Positions 1-11,632 of a DNA stretch of 64,000 nucleotides are shown here, piece after piece. The stretch comes from Enoplolaimus lenunculus (Eukaryota; Nematoda; Enoplea; Enoplida; Thoracostomopsidae). The notes beneath the pieces were generated by a model. It worked only from the letters and a program-made list of their open reading frames with translations, did no database searches and was not told the DNA's origin. Location of the stretch: NCBI GenBank assembly GCA_030248215.1, contig JASANG010001610.1, positions 1 to 64,000 on the forward strand. The letters run 5' to 3'. The first letter of the stretch is position 1. Each line of letters starts with the position of its first letter. Position numbers and translations under genes: made by a program.

Positions 1-1282
1 ACCAGGTTTATTTTTTAAAAAATTTTAACATACCATGTGCAAGTTTTTTCAAGCTCCACAGTTTTTTACTGCTAGTTCTAGGCCCGTAGCAGCTCGGATG
101 AAGTAAAACCCCTTAATACACCCAGCAATACATTTCCTAAGGGTATAAACTTAAATTTTTAAACCTCTGCGGATTTCTAGTATATACTCAAAAAGTAATG
201 CTGTGCAATGAGGTGAAGCTGAAATTTCAATCTTTTCACCAAAAGCAAATGGGTATGAGCATACATGTGGGCATAGATCGCTATAAAAAACTCCAAAATA
301 CTAAATTTTCTCGAGTACTATCAAGCGATATTCCCCTTTAAGGTAATAATTAAAGTTTCCCCTTAGTTGAAGGATGGAAAACTTGACTTGATCCGTAGGC
401 ACGGCATGCAAGACAGCGGTGCCCATAAAGCCATTTTAGAAGCGGCGTGCCGGGAATTTTCTTGGAGATCTGAGCAACCCGTCCGCTCTGCTGCGGGGCC
501 ATGCTAGTTAGGCAGTTTGTCCGAGAACCCAAAGATTGGTCGTTCTGGGACCGTGGTACAAGTAAGTTGTAGCACGGCTTTTTGTCCTTCCGATATACAA
601 ACACGCGCTGCTAAGCTTGCTTCAAGCGTGCGATGCACTCAGACATTGTTGTCATGCTGTGCACGTGACTCAAGAACTCGTGCAGCACACTCGTGCAGAA
701 CTCGTGTTATCGTACTCGTTCCACACTTGAGAGTGCACTCGTTCTTTATTCACTTGCACAGCAAGAAAGCGATGCTCTTCAGCACGCACATGCCTCACTT
801 CGTAGCACACTTGACGCATTGCAGCAGCGTGCGTACATATCTCGGAAAAACGCAAAGCCGTGCTACAACTATTATACTTTCACAGCGGAAAATTTTATGG
901 CGCAGCATGTGAACCACGATCTGCGTCCTAAAAGAACCATGATTATAAGTGCTTGGCCGTTAGAAGCCACGAAATTGTGGGCTTAGGTCTAGGAAATTTA
1001 GATAAAATATTGTGTCCAGCTTACCTACACCTATGAATTTTGCCTGTAGCTCGATTTTAAATTACAAATATATTCTGACATTTTGCTGCAATGACTTCAT
1101 ACCCATTCTACCTTTGGCCAGCTGGCCAGTGACCACCAGGACGGCTCTTGACAGGTGCGTAACACTGCCTAAGAGCAAAACCTGGTATATTCAAAATTAT
1201 GCTTTGAATATATTTTGGCAATTTAAACTATTATGTAGTAATTTTACAAGCAACTATTACACGTACCATACTTAGAGAGATG
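1..1282. other. gene-free flank with degenerate inverted repeats
   Basis: I recognise no gene here. A short inverted repeat is visible: GTTGTAGCACGGCTTTTT near 563-580 pairs with its complement near 852-869. The stretch between them is unusually rich in the words GCACACTCGT and ACTCGTGC. This suggests the relic of a small inverted-repeat element about 300 bp long. The open frames crossing it (517-986) look like repeat words read as codons. Confidence 0.4.
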
Positions 1283-1712
1283 TACTGTATTGACCCGAAC
1301 AAGAGGGGGGACTGATATTTATTTGGCCTCTCCAGAGGGAACCCCCCTTGTTATTCGGTTACCGACTGTTATTTAATTTTATCCCGCATCCGTCGTCCTT
1401 CGTTACTGATATATTCGGTATTGCAACTATCCGTTGAATTAACATTTTTTGCCTTGCATCAAAAGCTTGAGCGATAATGCAAGGTTTATACTTTGGAATG
1501 TTACTTTCAAAACTTAAGTACGCTTTAAAGTTTCGAACTCAACTTTATTTGGTCCTGGAGTCATTTATGCGCTACAATTTTGGATAATTGTCATTTATGG
1601 ACTCTAATTAGGGTTTAGGACTGTATCCGCTTACGGACTCTTATTAGGGATATGGACTTCTATTGATCGGAACTCAAAGTGGGGACCCCCTCTTATTCGA
1701 GTCAATACAGTA
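1283..1712 (+). mobile_element. MITE family 1, copy 1 (TA-flanked)
   Basis: A 430-bp non-coding element begins CTGTATTGACCCGAACAAG and ends with the near-complement CTTATTCGAGTCAATACAG. TA lies at both borders, as expected of a Tc1/mariner-type target duplication. Internal landmarks shared by all copies are TTTGGCCTCTCCAGAGGG near the left end, GTTATTCGGTTACGGACTG, and CGGACTCTTATTAGGG near the right end. No transposase is encoded, so the element needs one supplied from elsewhere. Confidence 0.85.
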
Positions 1713-1909
1713 TAGTGCTTACTTCACGTCATACTGTAGGGACCCGAATAAGTGGGAGGGCTGATATTTATTTGGCCTCTCGAGGGGTAACCCCCATTAT
1801 CTGGTTGCGGACTTTTAATATGAGTTAGTTACTGATATATATCTGGTAATTGCAACTGTCCGTTGAATTAAATGTTTATTTGGTTTATATCAAAAACTTT
1901 AGCGATATA

Positions 1910-2438
1910 TGTATCCGAAATGAAAAGTGTATCCGGATTATTCCATGATGATTCAAAATCTTTATTTCTTAACTAAAACATGCTAATATTCAAAAAACTT
2001 TAGATTAGCGGTGGGCTCTCACGTCTTGTGGTGATTTAGTACTATGTATACGTGTTGCAATTGTTAAACACGGTGCGATATATACTATTTAACGTATATA
2101 CACTGCGCTGAGTTGCCTACAGGCAATTCAATGTGAGAAGAGGTTATAGATAATAAACTGAAAATTTTTCGCTTAACCCTTTCTCACATGAATATTTTCT
2201 GTTTCCCCTGAGCCCTACTTTTATGCTAGGATTCGAACTCCATTGACTGGAGTGGGAGGCGTATATCATCACCACTCAGCTATAGGAGCTTGACGCTAGA
2301 GCCCGAGGGAGCTCTCACGTCTTATGGTGATTTAGTACTACGTGTTGCAATTGTTAAACACGGTGCGATATATACTATTTAACGTATATACACTGCGCTG
2401 AGTTGCCTACCGGCAACTCAATGTGAGAAGGGGTTAAA
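1910..2438 (-). repeat. composite insertion with 130-bp direct repeats and tRNA-like core
   Basis: Two near-identical direct repeats (about 2013-2147 and 2308-2437) flank a tRNA-like segment. Each contains the hairpin GAGTTGCCGGTAGGCAACTC or a close variant, seen on the minus strand. The arrangement looks like a SINE-type unit whose head is duplicated, or two tandem copies of the unit. It has inserted into MITE copy 2. Part of the same unit occurs again at 51540-51665. Confidence 0.6.
2222..2292 (-). repeat. tRNA-derived SINE-like relic
   Basis: On the minus strand TAGCTGAGTGG resembles a pol III A box. About 40 bp downstream GAGTTCGAATCCT resembles a B box. The anticodon stem does not fold cleanly, so I read this as a tRNA-derived repeat rather than a working tRNA gene. 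Confidence 0.5.
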
Positions 2439-2812
2439 TACGCTTCAAAGTTTTGAACTGAACTTTATTTGGTTTTGGAGTCATTTATGCGCTACACCTA
2501 CATTTAGGAATAATTGACATTTATGGACTCTAATTAGGGTTTACGGACTCTATGCGCTTGTTATTAGGGATACGGACTCCTATTGATTGGGACTCAAAAT
2601 GGGTACCCCTCTTCTATTCGGGTCGCTACAGTACTGGCATAATAAATACCGATTTTTAAAATTGTATCTTTTATGCTCATATCAATTTGCTTGAGGGTCA
2701 AGGTACTTCCTTTAGAGCAACAAGTTAAAACAACTGCTTAAGAAACGAAAATTGAGGTTCGGAAACTCGAAAAACACAAAATCGAGTTTCGGATATTTGA
2801 AATAGAAAATTT

Positions 2813-2920
2813 CATTTCGGATATACGGATATTCGGATATATCTGGATATCCGGATATGCGGATAAATATCCGGCAAGAATTGCCGGATATCCGGATATG
2901 AAAAAATATCCGACGCCCAT
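2813..2920. repeat. GGATATCC-type short tandem repeat
   Basis: Degenerate tandem copies of a roughly 10-bp palindromic word (CGGATATCCGGATATGCGG and variants) run through this stretch. A looser relative is seen around 55850-55950. Confidence 0.6.
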
Positions 2921-2957
2921 CACTAACGAGTACCTAATAGCGGCCAATGTATAGGAC

Positions 2958-3058
2958 AAGGCCGTAATAGTAATATAAAGATGTTTCTAAGCCTAAGCCA
3001 AAGCCTAAGCACAAGCCTATGCATAATGAGCTTATATCGAAGCCTAAGCAAAAACTAG
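2958..3058. repeat. TTAGGC-bearing dispersed repeat, partial copy
   Basis: GGCCGTAATAGTA is followed by TTTCTAAGCCTAAGCC and degenerate CCTAAG copies. This is the same arrangement as at 15003-15213. Confidence 0.6.
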
Positions 3059-3262
3059 TCTAAAGTATTGTAGATTACAGAAAAACACTCAGCACCTGAT
3101 CTTTAAGACGGCTCGAAATAGCACACGAATGCGATATATTATAATTGCTTCATCAGAGTTGAAACAGCAATTTGCATTTGCAGCGTATATATACGTGCTG
3201 TATATAAAGTTCTATATAACGCGACAAATCGGTTTCCTGCTTTTTTGGTTCGCTTTAAACAA

Positions 3263-3545
3263 AACTTGCCGAAACCGGAGGTGAAGCTAGGTTAGGCAAA
3301 ATTACGTAGTTAAAATGATGTTTAATTTTTTAATTTTAACAAATAACTGTAATGTGTCGTTTATATCGTTTGGTTTTAAGTTATTTTTTACAAAATCTCG
3401 GCAATTCTTTCACAAAATTTTGCCAAACGTAAGAACAAAGCGCGCCAAAAACATAAGTTTTGTAAAACTATGCAACATTTCGCTACTAAAATTGCCCAAC
3501 CTACGGCAATAACTCTACCGAAGCCAGAGCCGCGGGTCGATTCTC
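3263..3545 (+). repeat. CCGGAG-ended dispersed repeat, copy 1
   Basis: An approximately 280-bp AT-rich body lies between GC-rich edges containing AACCGGAGG on the left and AAGCCAGAGCC on the right. The body has characteristic words such as GTTTGGTTTTAAG, CGGCAATTCTTTC and TTTTGTAAAACTATGCAA. Similar sequence in the same order appears near 17635-17945 (reverse), 51050-51325 and 59245-59540. The open frame inside (3315-3512) also belongs to the repeat. Confidence 0.55.
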
Positions 3546-3842
3546 TGCCGCAGTCGGAGTCGGAGGCAGACCTCCGGTTGTATTCTGATATCGGTAACCC
3601 GTTATTTTGTTTTTCACCTGTAATTCTGGTTTTGACAAACTTGTGAGTTACTTTTCGTTAAACCATATGAGCACCACCGTCTTTAAAATTCCCAGTTGGC
3701 CGGTCTGCAATGGTTTAAGCCTTGTTTGTGAAATTTTTGCATGCCCCTCTTGAAAATTCTTTAGCACTCCTAGCACGTTGAGTTAGCTATGAGACTAGCT
3801 CATCAGCATATAATATTAACAATATTAAATTTGCTTTTAATT
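3546..3842. other. spacer downstream of gene A
   Basis: This is the presumed 3' flank of gene A. I see no coding or repeat signal here. Confidence 0.4.
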
Positions 3843-4535
3843 TTAATCAACAATTTCGTTTGAAAACGAACTAACACTACAAAACCACTGACACAACGCA
3901 GCGTTCAACAAAAACACACTCATGAGTACAACTAAAATAACAGTATTTTTAATTGTTTGACCACTTGCTGGCAGCATTGACACATTGAGTTGAACTGGAT
4001 TATGTGACATTTCATTAGTTCTCGAATTGGAATCCATATCGCTATTGTCCCCTGGTTCAGACAAATTTTCGATAGCTAAACCCGTATTTGTTTCGTGAGT
4101 AATTACTTTGCTACCACTTTTAGAATCAAGACTGCCACTGTTGTTTATTAGATCTCCGTCAGAATCCTGTGAATTGCCGGATGGTCCAAAATTATCACGA
4201 TTAATTTGTTTCCCGGGATGTTTCGCGTAAAAATCCAGTAAATTTTTATCCGAGTACTGATCGAGTAAACTTCGCTGAGACGATGAAGGCAGTATGCGAC
4301 TATTGCTACTGGATGGTACAGTTGCTGATTGGTGCTGGGACGTCTTGCCTAGGAAATGTGACGGATTGACGGCGGCGAATAGTGGCTGATACCATATAAG
4401 GCCAAGTTTTGATATTTTACAACGGGCGTTTTCGGCGTGCGAGTGAGCGCTGCAGTGGTACTGAGGCAGGCAGCGGCAATTGAAATCGTCATCGTACGCG
4501 CCTTTGCATATTTCTTCGTGTAGCAGACAGTACCG
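3843..4535 (-). CDS. gene A: Cys-rich membrane-anchored protein, last exon
   Basis: The frame is open for 230 codons from a splice acceptor (minus strand TTTTACAG, then CGG) to TAA at 3843. The exon opens with a six-cysteine module, RYCLLHEEICKG, then YDDDF, CRCLPQY, CSAH and WYQPLF. The spacing is C-x6-C-x9-C-x-C-x5-C-x10-C. A Ser/Asn/Asp-rich linker of about 140 residues follows, then a hydrophobic segment (VILVVLMSVFLLNAALC) about 20 residues before the end. It is a paralogue of gene B (35867-40146), where the same module starts at the same phase-0 junction. I do not recognise the family. Extracellular placement with a C-terminal membrane anchor is an inference. The 5' exon, expected to carry a signal peptide, was not found between 4536 and about 10000. 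The normal start is therefore unknown and this entry is partial. Confidence 0.65.
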   Translation of the reverse strand, partial: RYCLLHEEICKGAYDDDFNCRCLPQYHCSAHSHAENARCKISKLGLIWYQPLFAAVNPSHFLGKTSQHQSATVPSSSNSRILPSSSQRSLLDQYSDKNLLDFYAKHPGKQINRDNFGPSGNSQDSDGDLINNSGSLDSKSGSKVITHETNTGLAIENLSEPGDNSDMDSNSRTNEMSHNPVQLNVSMLPASGQTIKNTVILVVLMSVFLLNAALCQWFCSVSSFSNEIVD

Positions 4536-5788
4536 CTGTAAAACAGCATGCTTATTATAATTCCCGTTTAAATGACTTGGTATATATATAAACTCATTAA
4601 ATTATTGAAAAAATGGCATAGCCTAAATGATACATGTATACTATATATTATATATAATACAGGGAGCAAACAAAATTTTCGTATTAAAATTCAATTATCT
4701 TAATGTTGTCGAATAAGTTTTGAATAAAATAAAGCGAAGGTAGCTGTAGGAATATCACTGGATCCGTGACTCCCCTGAGTTAAATTTTCTGACGAAACCC
4801 GAGAGACGCGAAATTTTAGCGCTTCGGGTCGAAAAACCATCAGATCCAAGTGTGCGACTCCTGGGTGTAGTATTCCGTGGGCATGAAATTTGGTGGTTTC
4901 TCAAATTTTAATCTAGGAGGCTCAGGGGAGAGTGCAGGCCGTTGAGAAGAATAAGAAAGTTAGAATTGAACTTAGTTTACTGTTTCTGAGCTTGGCATGG
5001 TCTTTTCTACAGATAAAAACTTTACCACAGCACTATGTATTTTGTATTATTATATCCACCTAGAGGGGCATCGACCGAGTTTTAATGAGCAAGGGCGTGC
5101 GTAGCCACGTGTTAGAAAGTGAGGATCCAAGTTGTTAAAACATAAGAACCTGAGTAGTGAACAAAATATATACCCGTTTGTTTAGTTTGCATACTCTTCG
5201 TTCGCGCGAAGCGCTAAAGTTTTTGAAATGCTTGATTATGATTTTTGAATGAGTAGATTAATTATAGCACAGTTGTAGAAACGGTCAAAACCGTGAAAAA
5301 TTTTATCAATATCTGAATAAAATTTTCGTAGTGGCTCTAGAAAATATAGCATTGAATTCACAATCGTGAGGTCTGTGTAGTGGGTAGCTTCATAAAGGTA
5401 GTTACCGCCCGGATCCTGCGCTGTGTTTTCTCTACACAGCACCACATTCGTTTCGAACCGGAATAGCAATCATGTCAAAGAATGGTGAAAACGTACGAAA
5501 TAACGCCACCGCGAAATCCACCCCCACCGGCGGCCTCATCATTAGCTATGAAACGGTACTCGTCTCGCCCAAGACATCAGAGCGGTTCAACCCGCGAGCT
5601 GCAGAATTCCGTCCGGCAGCGCCAGAACCGAGCTGGTGGGCGGTAGATCCACCGGCTTGGGAAGAGCTAGAAGCCTGGGAAGCTAAATAAAAGCAGGACA
5701 CGGACCAGTTAAATGATGCGTTCGGGTTGAGCTCGCATAGAAAGATTACGTTTAGGTTTTGTTAAATTTGTTAACCAAAGTTTTCATT
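4536..5788. other. region upstream of gene A, no convincing gene
   Basis: This probably includes intron of gene A. Two frames were considered: minus 5236-5469 (77 codons) and plus 5472-5690, ending in a Trp/Glu-rich tail (WAVDPPAWEELEAWEAK). Neither has splice or family support. The plus frame is more GC-rich than its surroundings and is followed directly by the duplicated block at 5789-6124. It may be the remnant of a retroelement leader. Confidence 0.3.
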
Positions 5789-6124
5789 ACATTTCCTGTG
5801 CATAACGATTCATGCGTTTCAATTAATAAATTATAGGTGTCGAGTTTTATAAGGGGCGTAAGCCCGAGTTTTTCTGAATCTCCCCAAATTCTGTTGCAGA
5901 TCTGACACTGAAATTGTTGTTTGCTCAATTTCTGCTAGCAGTCGTTTTTGACTTTGACATTTCCTGTGCATAAGGATTCATGCGTTTCACTTAATAAATT
6001 ATAGGTGTCGAGTTTTATAAGGGACGTAAGCACGAGTTTTTCTGAATCTCCCTAAATTCTGTTGCAGATCTGACACTGAAATTGTTGTTTTCTCAATATC
6101 TGCTAGCAGTCGTTTTTGACTTTG
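5789..6124 (+). repeat. 168-bp tandem duplication
   Basis: Two adjacent units, 5789-5956 and 5957-6124, start ACATTTCCTGTGCATAA and differ at only a few positions. Each contains TTATAAGGG(G/A)CGTAAGC and GTTGCAGATCTGACACTG. A TATA-like word inside short repeated DNA could be LTR promoter sequence. No TG..CA boundaries or pol gene were found to prove that. Confidence 0.7.
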
Positions 6125-8265
6125 ACATGTCAAACCCCGCAGGACGGGGTTGTTATTGTTATTTTTGATCCGGACTTTTTCGATTCGTAACCGAGAAGTC
6201 CGAGCCAGAACTTGTTGTTACTGTCCGCGGGCCTGGGAGATTGTTTTTCTTTTTGGATCCATTAAATTTTGGTCGACACCGACAAGCGCGCGTAAAATTT
6301 CCACAGTCCTAGAGATGGACACCGCGGACCCATTTTTCTTTTTCACTTTTTACCAATTTCTTCTTTATCAAAAATTTGTTTTTCCCCGCACTTTCAATTC
6401 TTGTTGCCCATCGGATGGTACAGGAAACTGTCCGCTACGGTGGTCAGGAGTTTTTATCAGGGTCAGGAATGTGCGAGGAATGAGCCTCCTAGCCCCGAAC
6501 TGTTTTTTGACATAAATTTGATGGTTTGGTGCTAGCCAGCCCATAACCGGCGATGCATATTATTGAGTTCTCTTGGTTCGACAAACTCCAGGGTTTGGTA
6601 GTAATGGTTACGCCGCAAGTTCGAGCGCACTGCGAGCCTGGGATGGGAAACCCCATCCCGAACATCATCGAACGGAGTAGCATAACTAGACCTCGTACCC
6701 AACTTCGGTCAGCCATAAGGGGTACCCACCAAGGATGGGTTGCAAACACTATCGGATCCAGAGTGGGGGCGGTGGGGCTTCGCCATCAGACAATTTTTCA
6801 TGATAAAATCATATGGTCCCTATATCACAATTTTTGCGTTTCATAATATTTGCCAGGCCACCCTCCCCGTCAAAAACTTTTGGATCCGTCTCTGGTGGCA
6901 AAGCCTGGAGTCTAGGGTAACCAAACTTGTAAATATCCGTAAAGGCGCGCCGTTCATCACCGCTCACAATAGATGCGGCCTACGATTCGGAAAAACTTAT
7001 TGAACCTACAGATTTATAGTTTATGTAACCGTATTATTAGAGCAGTCTAAATCATTTGATTAATTTTAAACTAATTTTGTCAACATTTTTGTATTTTCAC
7101 GCTTAAAAGGCGCTGCTAAACTTACTTCAGACTTGTATGTTTTAACGCTGTAGTCCAAGAACGATCGAGTTATTGTGCACTGAATTGTAATAACAGTAAA
7201 TCGAAGCAATGTTACTAGCATTGAATATTGAGAAGCACACACTTGGTATACAAAAGGTTAATTAATACGTAAAATATCATAGATAAATTATCCAGGAGTA
7301 AATTTACCTTAAATCGATAAACTTTTTATACGCGTTGTAGCGTAGTATTAATTTCTGCGCTGGGTATTTTGCTACGTCCAAAATGAGTACTAGGAAACAG
7401 CAGTAACTAGTGGGCTGTTCGAAAAACTCTAACATACATTAAACTTCGCTTTTTAAGTAGTGGAATCGGTTCTCAGTCACATCAGAAAACTTGCATTGAA
7501 CCTACAAAATTGATAATATTTATTCCAAATCTTGAAATAACAAATAAGAAAACGTTCAATTTTTTTCAGAAATTAAAACTATTTCTGTGACCCTTTTTTA
7601 CTTCCCGTTCATAACGAAAAATTTCTGACCTACACATAGTAAATTTCGACATTCTTTAATTGAGTTCTAAGCATACCATTTTTAGGGTCTTCATGCATCA
7701 TGTGGCTGTTGCCCTCCAAACCCGACCGACTATTCAATATATTAGTAGAACACTTAAAATTTCTAACGAAGTATGTTTAGGCTGTTTTTGGCGTTCTTGG
7801 ACGAGAACCTCGTAGTGAGGAATGCTATTCGGGCGGTAGCATCTATCCTGCTTGCTCCCTTTGAAAGTGGGGGGGTCCGGTGGGCGTAACCATCCCCCTG
7901 AATGGAAGGTAACAAAGTGTTCGAACTACCATACATACTCAAACGTGCTGTTGCAGAACGGTCTTCGTATTATATTGACTATGGAAAATTAACTGGAAAA
8001 TTTTGCGAATTGCAATACCCAAGCTTAAAAGGAATAGCCAAAATGAAGTGCTAAACTACAAGTGCTATTTTAGTTTAAAGTAAACGCAACAGTCACCTGC
8101 ATTCCGATTGGCCAAACATAAACTTTGTTGTTAAGCGACTTCTGAGCTAATTGAGACTGCATGAATTTTTTCTTTTTTCAAGAACCTTGGATTAATTCAA
8201 AAGTCAAACTTTTTCGATATTGTACAAACTACGGTTAACCTGCTGCAACTTATGTGTCTAGATCT
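6125..8265. other. gene-free region with a GC-richer patch
   Basis: 6400-7000 is GC-richer than its surroundings and holds a strong hairpin (GGGATGGGAAACCCCATCCC near 6640-6660). Overlapping short frames on both strands match nothing I know. The patch may be an old retroelement fragment. From 7010 to 8265 the sequence is AT-rich with no recognised feature. Confidence 0.3.
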
Positions 8266-8349
8266 ATGCAACTCGTATTAGCGTTTGTTGGACTCATAAC
8301 ACTGTTTGCTGGCATAACCGTGTTTATTATTAGTTACTTTGCGAAGTAA
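8266..8349 (+). CDS. possible 27-aa hydrophobic micro-ORF or signal exon
   Basis: ATG at 8266 opens a frame encoding MQLVLAFVGLITLFAGITVF and a few further residues, ending YFAK then TAA. The whole product is one hydrophobic helix. Alternatively the ATG exon stops at 8345, because GTAAGC follows as a good splice donor. It would then be a signal-peptide exon like those of genes B to E. No downstream exon was identified. It could also be chance. Confidence 0.2.
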   Translation: MQLVLAFVGLITLFAGITVFIISYFAK

Positions 8350-9404
8350 GCAAGTCCAAACCGTTTAAGGTCGCGCCATTTCTAATTGAACTCTGAAAAT
8401 TGCGTATCGGAAAACAGCAAATATGCAGATGCCAACTTTCTCAACATTTGAAATGAATCAATTAATGTCTAGTGAGACGGTCAATGTTGTTGTTTTTTAT
8501 TCAACTGAAACTAACAAACAAAAATTTTAACTTCATATAAATACGAAGTGCTGTAAGCAGCTTAACTTTTACCTACTGCACGTATTTGCTAACTCCTAAG
8601 GAGGCGATCTCAATTAAAAAGCGAAGTATATATAAACTTTCATATTTTCGTTCGGCGTTTACACTGTTAAGGTATCTGAACGACTTTATAGACAATTTTA
8701 ACAATTTTTACACTTAAAAATAACCTTTACTTTTGCTTACAATACTTTGTCATATTTTTTCAATCATGAACTAAACTCATTTACCACGAACTTTTCACCC
8801 GCCGCAATGCAGTCTATCTCGTTCTGGCTTCGGTTCATCGTATATACAAGCCTTCACCATATTAGTAGACCCACAATGTAGATAAATGCCTTGAAAAGCA
8901 GCCTGAGTCAAAATAGCAAAAGCCGGAAATCAATTTTCTACTGGAACCGGAACCGACGGCTGAGCGCCGACTGTACTTACTCTACTGCATCCTCGAATTT
9001 TGTACAAAATCTGTATCGTTAAACAAACGAAGAACTTAATTTCATAATATGAACGCACGAAACATTAAAACACACACATAAAACAAACGCAAGTTTGACA
9101 CTTTGCATACTTCAAAACCGAGGCTTCGATTGTAATCGAATACGATATTTTCAATATTTGCATTGCGTTTTGGAACTCACGAGCACGAGCTGTAACCAGT
9201 TCAAAACACACTAACAAACATTTGCTTGTAATGTTTTGACTAAATAATTTAAAAATCAAGCAAAATGAATTTCATGTAAACTTTGTTACAGAGTATAACA
9301 TGAATCTTTGGTCATTATCGCTATTCGGGCCCCACGTAAAGATCAGGGACGGAACGTTTTTCTGTGGAACTGCAATAGAGCAACGCTTAAACATTAGGCT
9401 AATT

Positions 9405-9455
9405 ATTTGCTTAGGCTTAGGAATATGTTGATGCCTACTACTGTTACGGCACTAG
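9405..9455 (-). repeat. TTAGGC-bearing dispersed repeat, fragment
   Basis: GCTTAGGCTTAGGAATATG is followed by CCTACTACTGTTACGGCAC. In reverse this is the conserved border of the family, as at 15003 and 18470. Confidence 0.6.
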
Positions 9456-10172
9456 ATTCGCCGCTATTCGTTTAAAGCCGGTAAAATCTTAGTACACATC
9501 AAATTTTCATTGGCTTTTAACAGCTTTACACCGATGTAAAAAGCTTAGCGCCACACAAGACCTATTAGATTTCGGCATCAAGCCTAACGCACGCATTTGA
9601 AACTACACTGCATACCAACTTCAAATTGCTTGTAGAATTCAAGTAAACTAAGTAACAGGCCCTATAACTCACAATGCTATCAAACGTCAAAATATTTAAA
9701 TGAAACACGTGTAGTTTTCCATGGTTTACCAGCGCAGCTAAAACTTTTCTGCGATGAAGGGCAAATGGGTTTCAAATGAGATGAACGCCTTACCTATTGC
9801 ATGACAAAATAATATCAAACTTGAAATGAGCAGTTTTTAAAGGTTCGAAAGATAGCTTATAAGTAATTTACGTCCGATCAAAATAAAATAAAACTCATAA
9901 ATTACTAGTGATAATCTGTTTCGAAGCTACTCAGATCTGCGTTCGAATCAATTTGCAACATATTGTAAAAGTTGCAGACAAGCGTTTCATTTTAATCCGC
10001 GACGTTAAACATTATCAGCGCAAAAGTTGTATAAATGCAAATATATAAAAGCATTTCAGCTAATATTTAACATAATTAGATCCGAGCCGAAGATAACTCA
10101 ACTTTTATTTCGGGTTTCGAGGCCGCAACAGTGATATAAGCATTTTTTTGATAGTTTTCTCACTTTGTAATC

Positions 10173-10174
<2 letters not shown>

Positions 10175-10245
<71 letters not shown>
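10175..10245. repeat. (TA)n microsatellite
   Basis: About 70 bp of uninterrupted AT dinucleotides. It is likely to be length-variable and a possible assembly weak point. Confidence 0.95.
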
Positions 10246-10247
<2 letters not shown>

Positions 10248-11459
10248 GTATAAACAGTGTATGCTTTCTAACGTTTGTGGAATCTTATTTCTATGCGTGC
10301 ATATCAAGCCAAATTTCGCACGCCTTAATGCTTAAAGGCGGTGCCAAAGGTTGCAATATAATTCTCAAAATGCACTTGAAATAAAGTTTAACTTCGAAGA
10401 TAAATCAAGATTTGCATTTTTTCCAACCGATGTCGCGTCCTGTGCCAAATGTCAAGTGACTCTGATCTGTAAATATTTTTTAGACAATATCCAAAGGACT
10501 ATAGTTCATGAGTTTTCAAGTTATCAATTTTCAACACAAATAACGTATTTTAGAAATTTTTGTCAAATTCCCGCGGGAACAGAGGTGGACGCAGTCCGGA
10601 CGCATTTCCCCGAACCACTGTCGTGTTGAAATTTTTGTAGTGTAAACTATTTATTTTACAAGCTTACAATGTTTTTTCTTTAGCTTAACGTTAATATCAT
10701 TATCCCGTTTCAGCTCAAAAAATGTAAAACTCAAAATATTTACTATGCTCTCTATGCCTACCAGCTTTGTCGTGCTGAAAATTTTGAGGTGCACATGGTT
10801 CATCTGTCGAAGCTCAGAATGCGTTTTCTAACCAAATAGGCGAAAAATATGGCTGAGTTACATACAGCACTAATTTAAATATTTTGTACCTTCGACGACA
10901 ATTCAGTAAGTATTACAATACTACAGAATTTGTTCGAACGAGCTTTGAAACGATAAAAATAGGTATAGTATCTTCTGCTAACGCAGTATCCCGGATAAGC
11001 CACTGTAGTGATATCATGCGGAAAATCCTAGGTCAGCCGTTTGGCCCTGATGTAAAATCGCAAAATCAGAAGCGTATGTACAGCTTTTATTCCTTTCTGA
11101 AAGTTGATGTCTGTGCCGGTTTGTGCAGCCATAGTTTGTGGCAATCAATCGTAAACCGGCACAACCCATACTTTGCTTGAGAACTGTGGTCCGGTATACT
11201 TCATGTTAGTTGTTTCGTTATAAAAGTGCCGCAGACCAAAAAATACACCGCGTCACTGACTAATATTTTTCTTGTAGACCCTCAACGAGGCGATTTTGAA
11301 GTTTTTAACAAAAGTATGAATTGAAATAAAAAACACGATTCAATCTAATATTTCCTGCTTTGCTATAAATAAATTGCGAAGACTCCGGCAAATGTGGTTG
11401 AAAATAGGGTGATGGAGTTGAATTGTTCAGGAAGTTTTTGCCATTTTCATTTTGTGATG

Positions 11460-11632
11460 TGCACATTGCAAAATAAAAAGAAAGACAAATTGACTTTCTC
11501 CGAAATATGTTCAAATTCGGTGTCACTGAGTAGTACGTTTGATGCTGGCGGAGTCGAATTTGACTCAGTTGTGTAGTCCCGAAAAGCCTATTTCGGAGAG
11601 AGTCAATTTGACTCACCATTTTGCGCAGTGAA
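11460..11632. mobile_element. small inverted-repeat element
   Basis: The arms (about 11466-11510 and 11586-11628) pair as inverted repeats. GACAAATTGACTTTCTCCG is on the left, and the complement of CGGAGAGAGTCAATTTGAC is on the right. The total is about 170 bp and no protein is encoded. Confidence 0.5.

Larger units (their letters stand above)
1732..2633 (+). mobile_element. MITE family 1, copy 2, split by a nested insertion
   Basis: The left part (1732 to about 1909) begins CTGTAGGGACCCGAATAAG. The right part (about 2439-2633) ends ATTCGGGTCGCTACAG. Together they make one family-1 element of about 375 bp, interrupted by about 530 bp of unrelated sequence. Copy 2 sits only 19 bp from copy 1 in the same orientation. 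Confidence 0.75.

Noticed and set aside
6600-6720. Possible 5S rRNA or other structured RNA
   Set aside because: There is a strong GGGATGGG/CCCATCCC hairpin and moderate GC, but no 5S internal control region or other RNA signature.
11394-11576. 60-codon frame near 11.4 kb
   Set aside because: It lies across an inverted-repeat element and is also open on the opposite strand.
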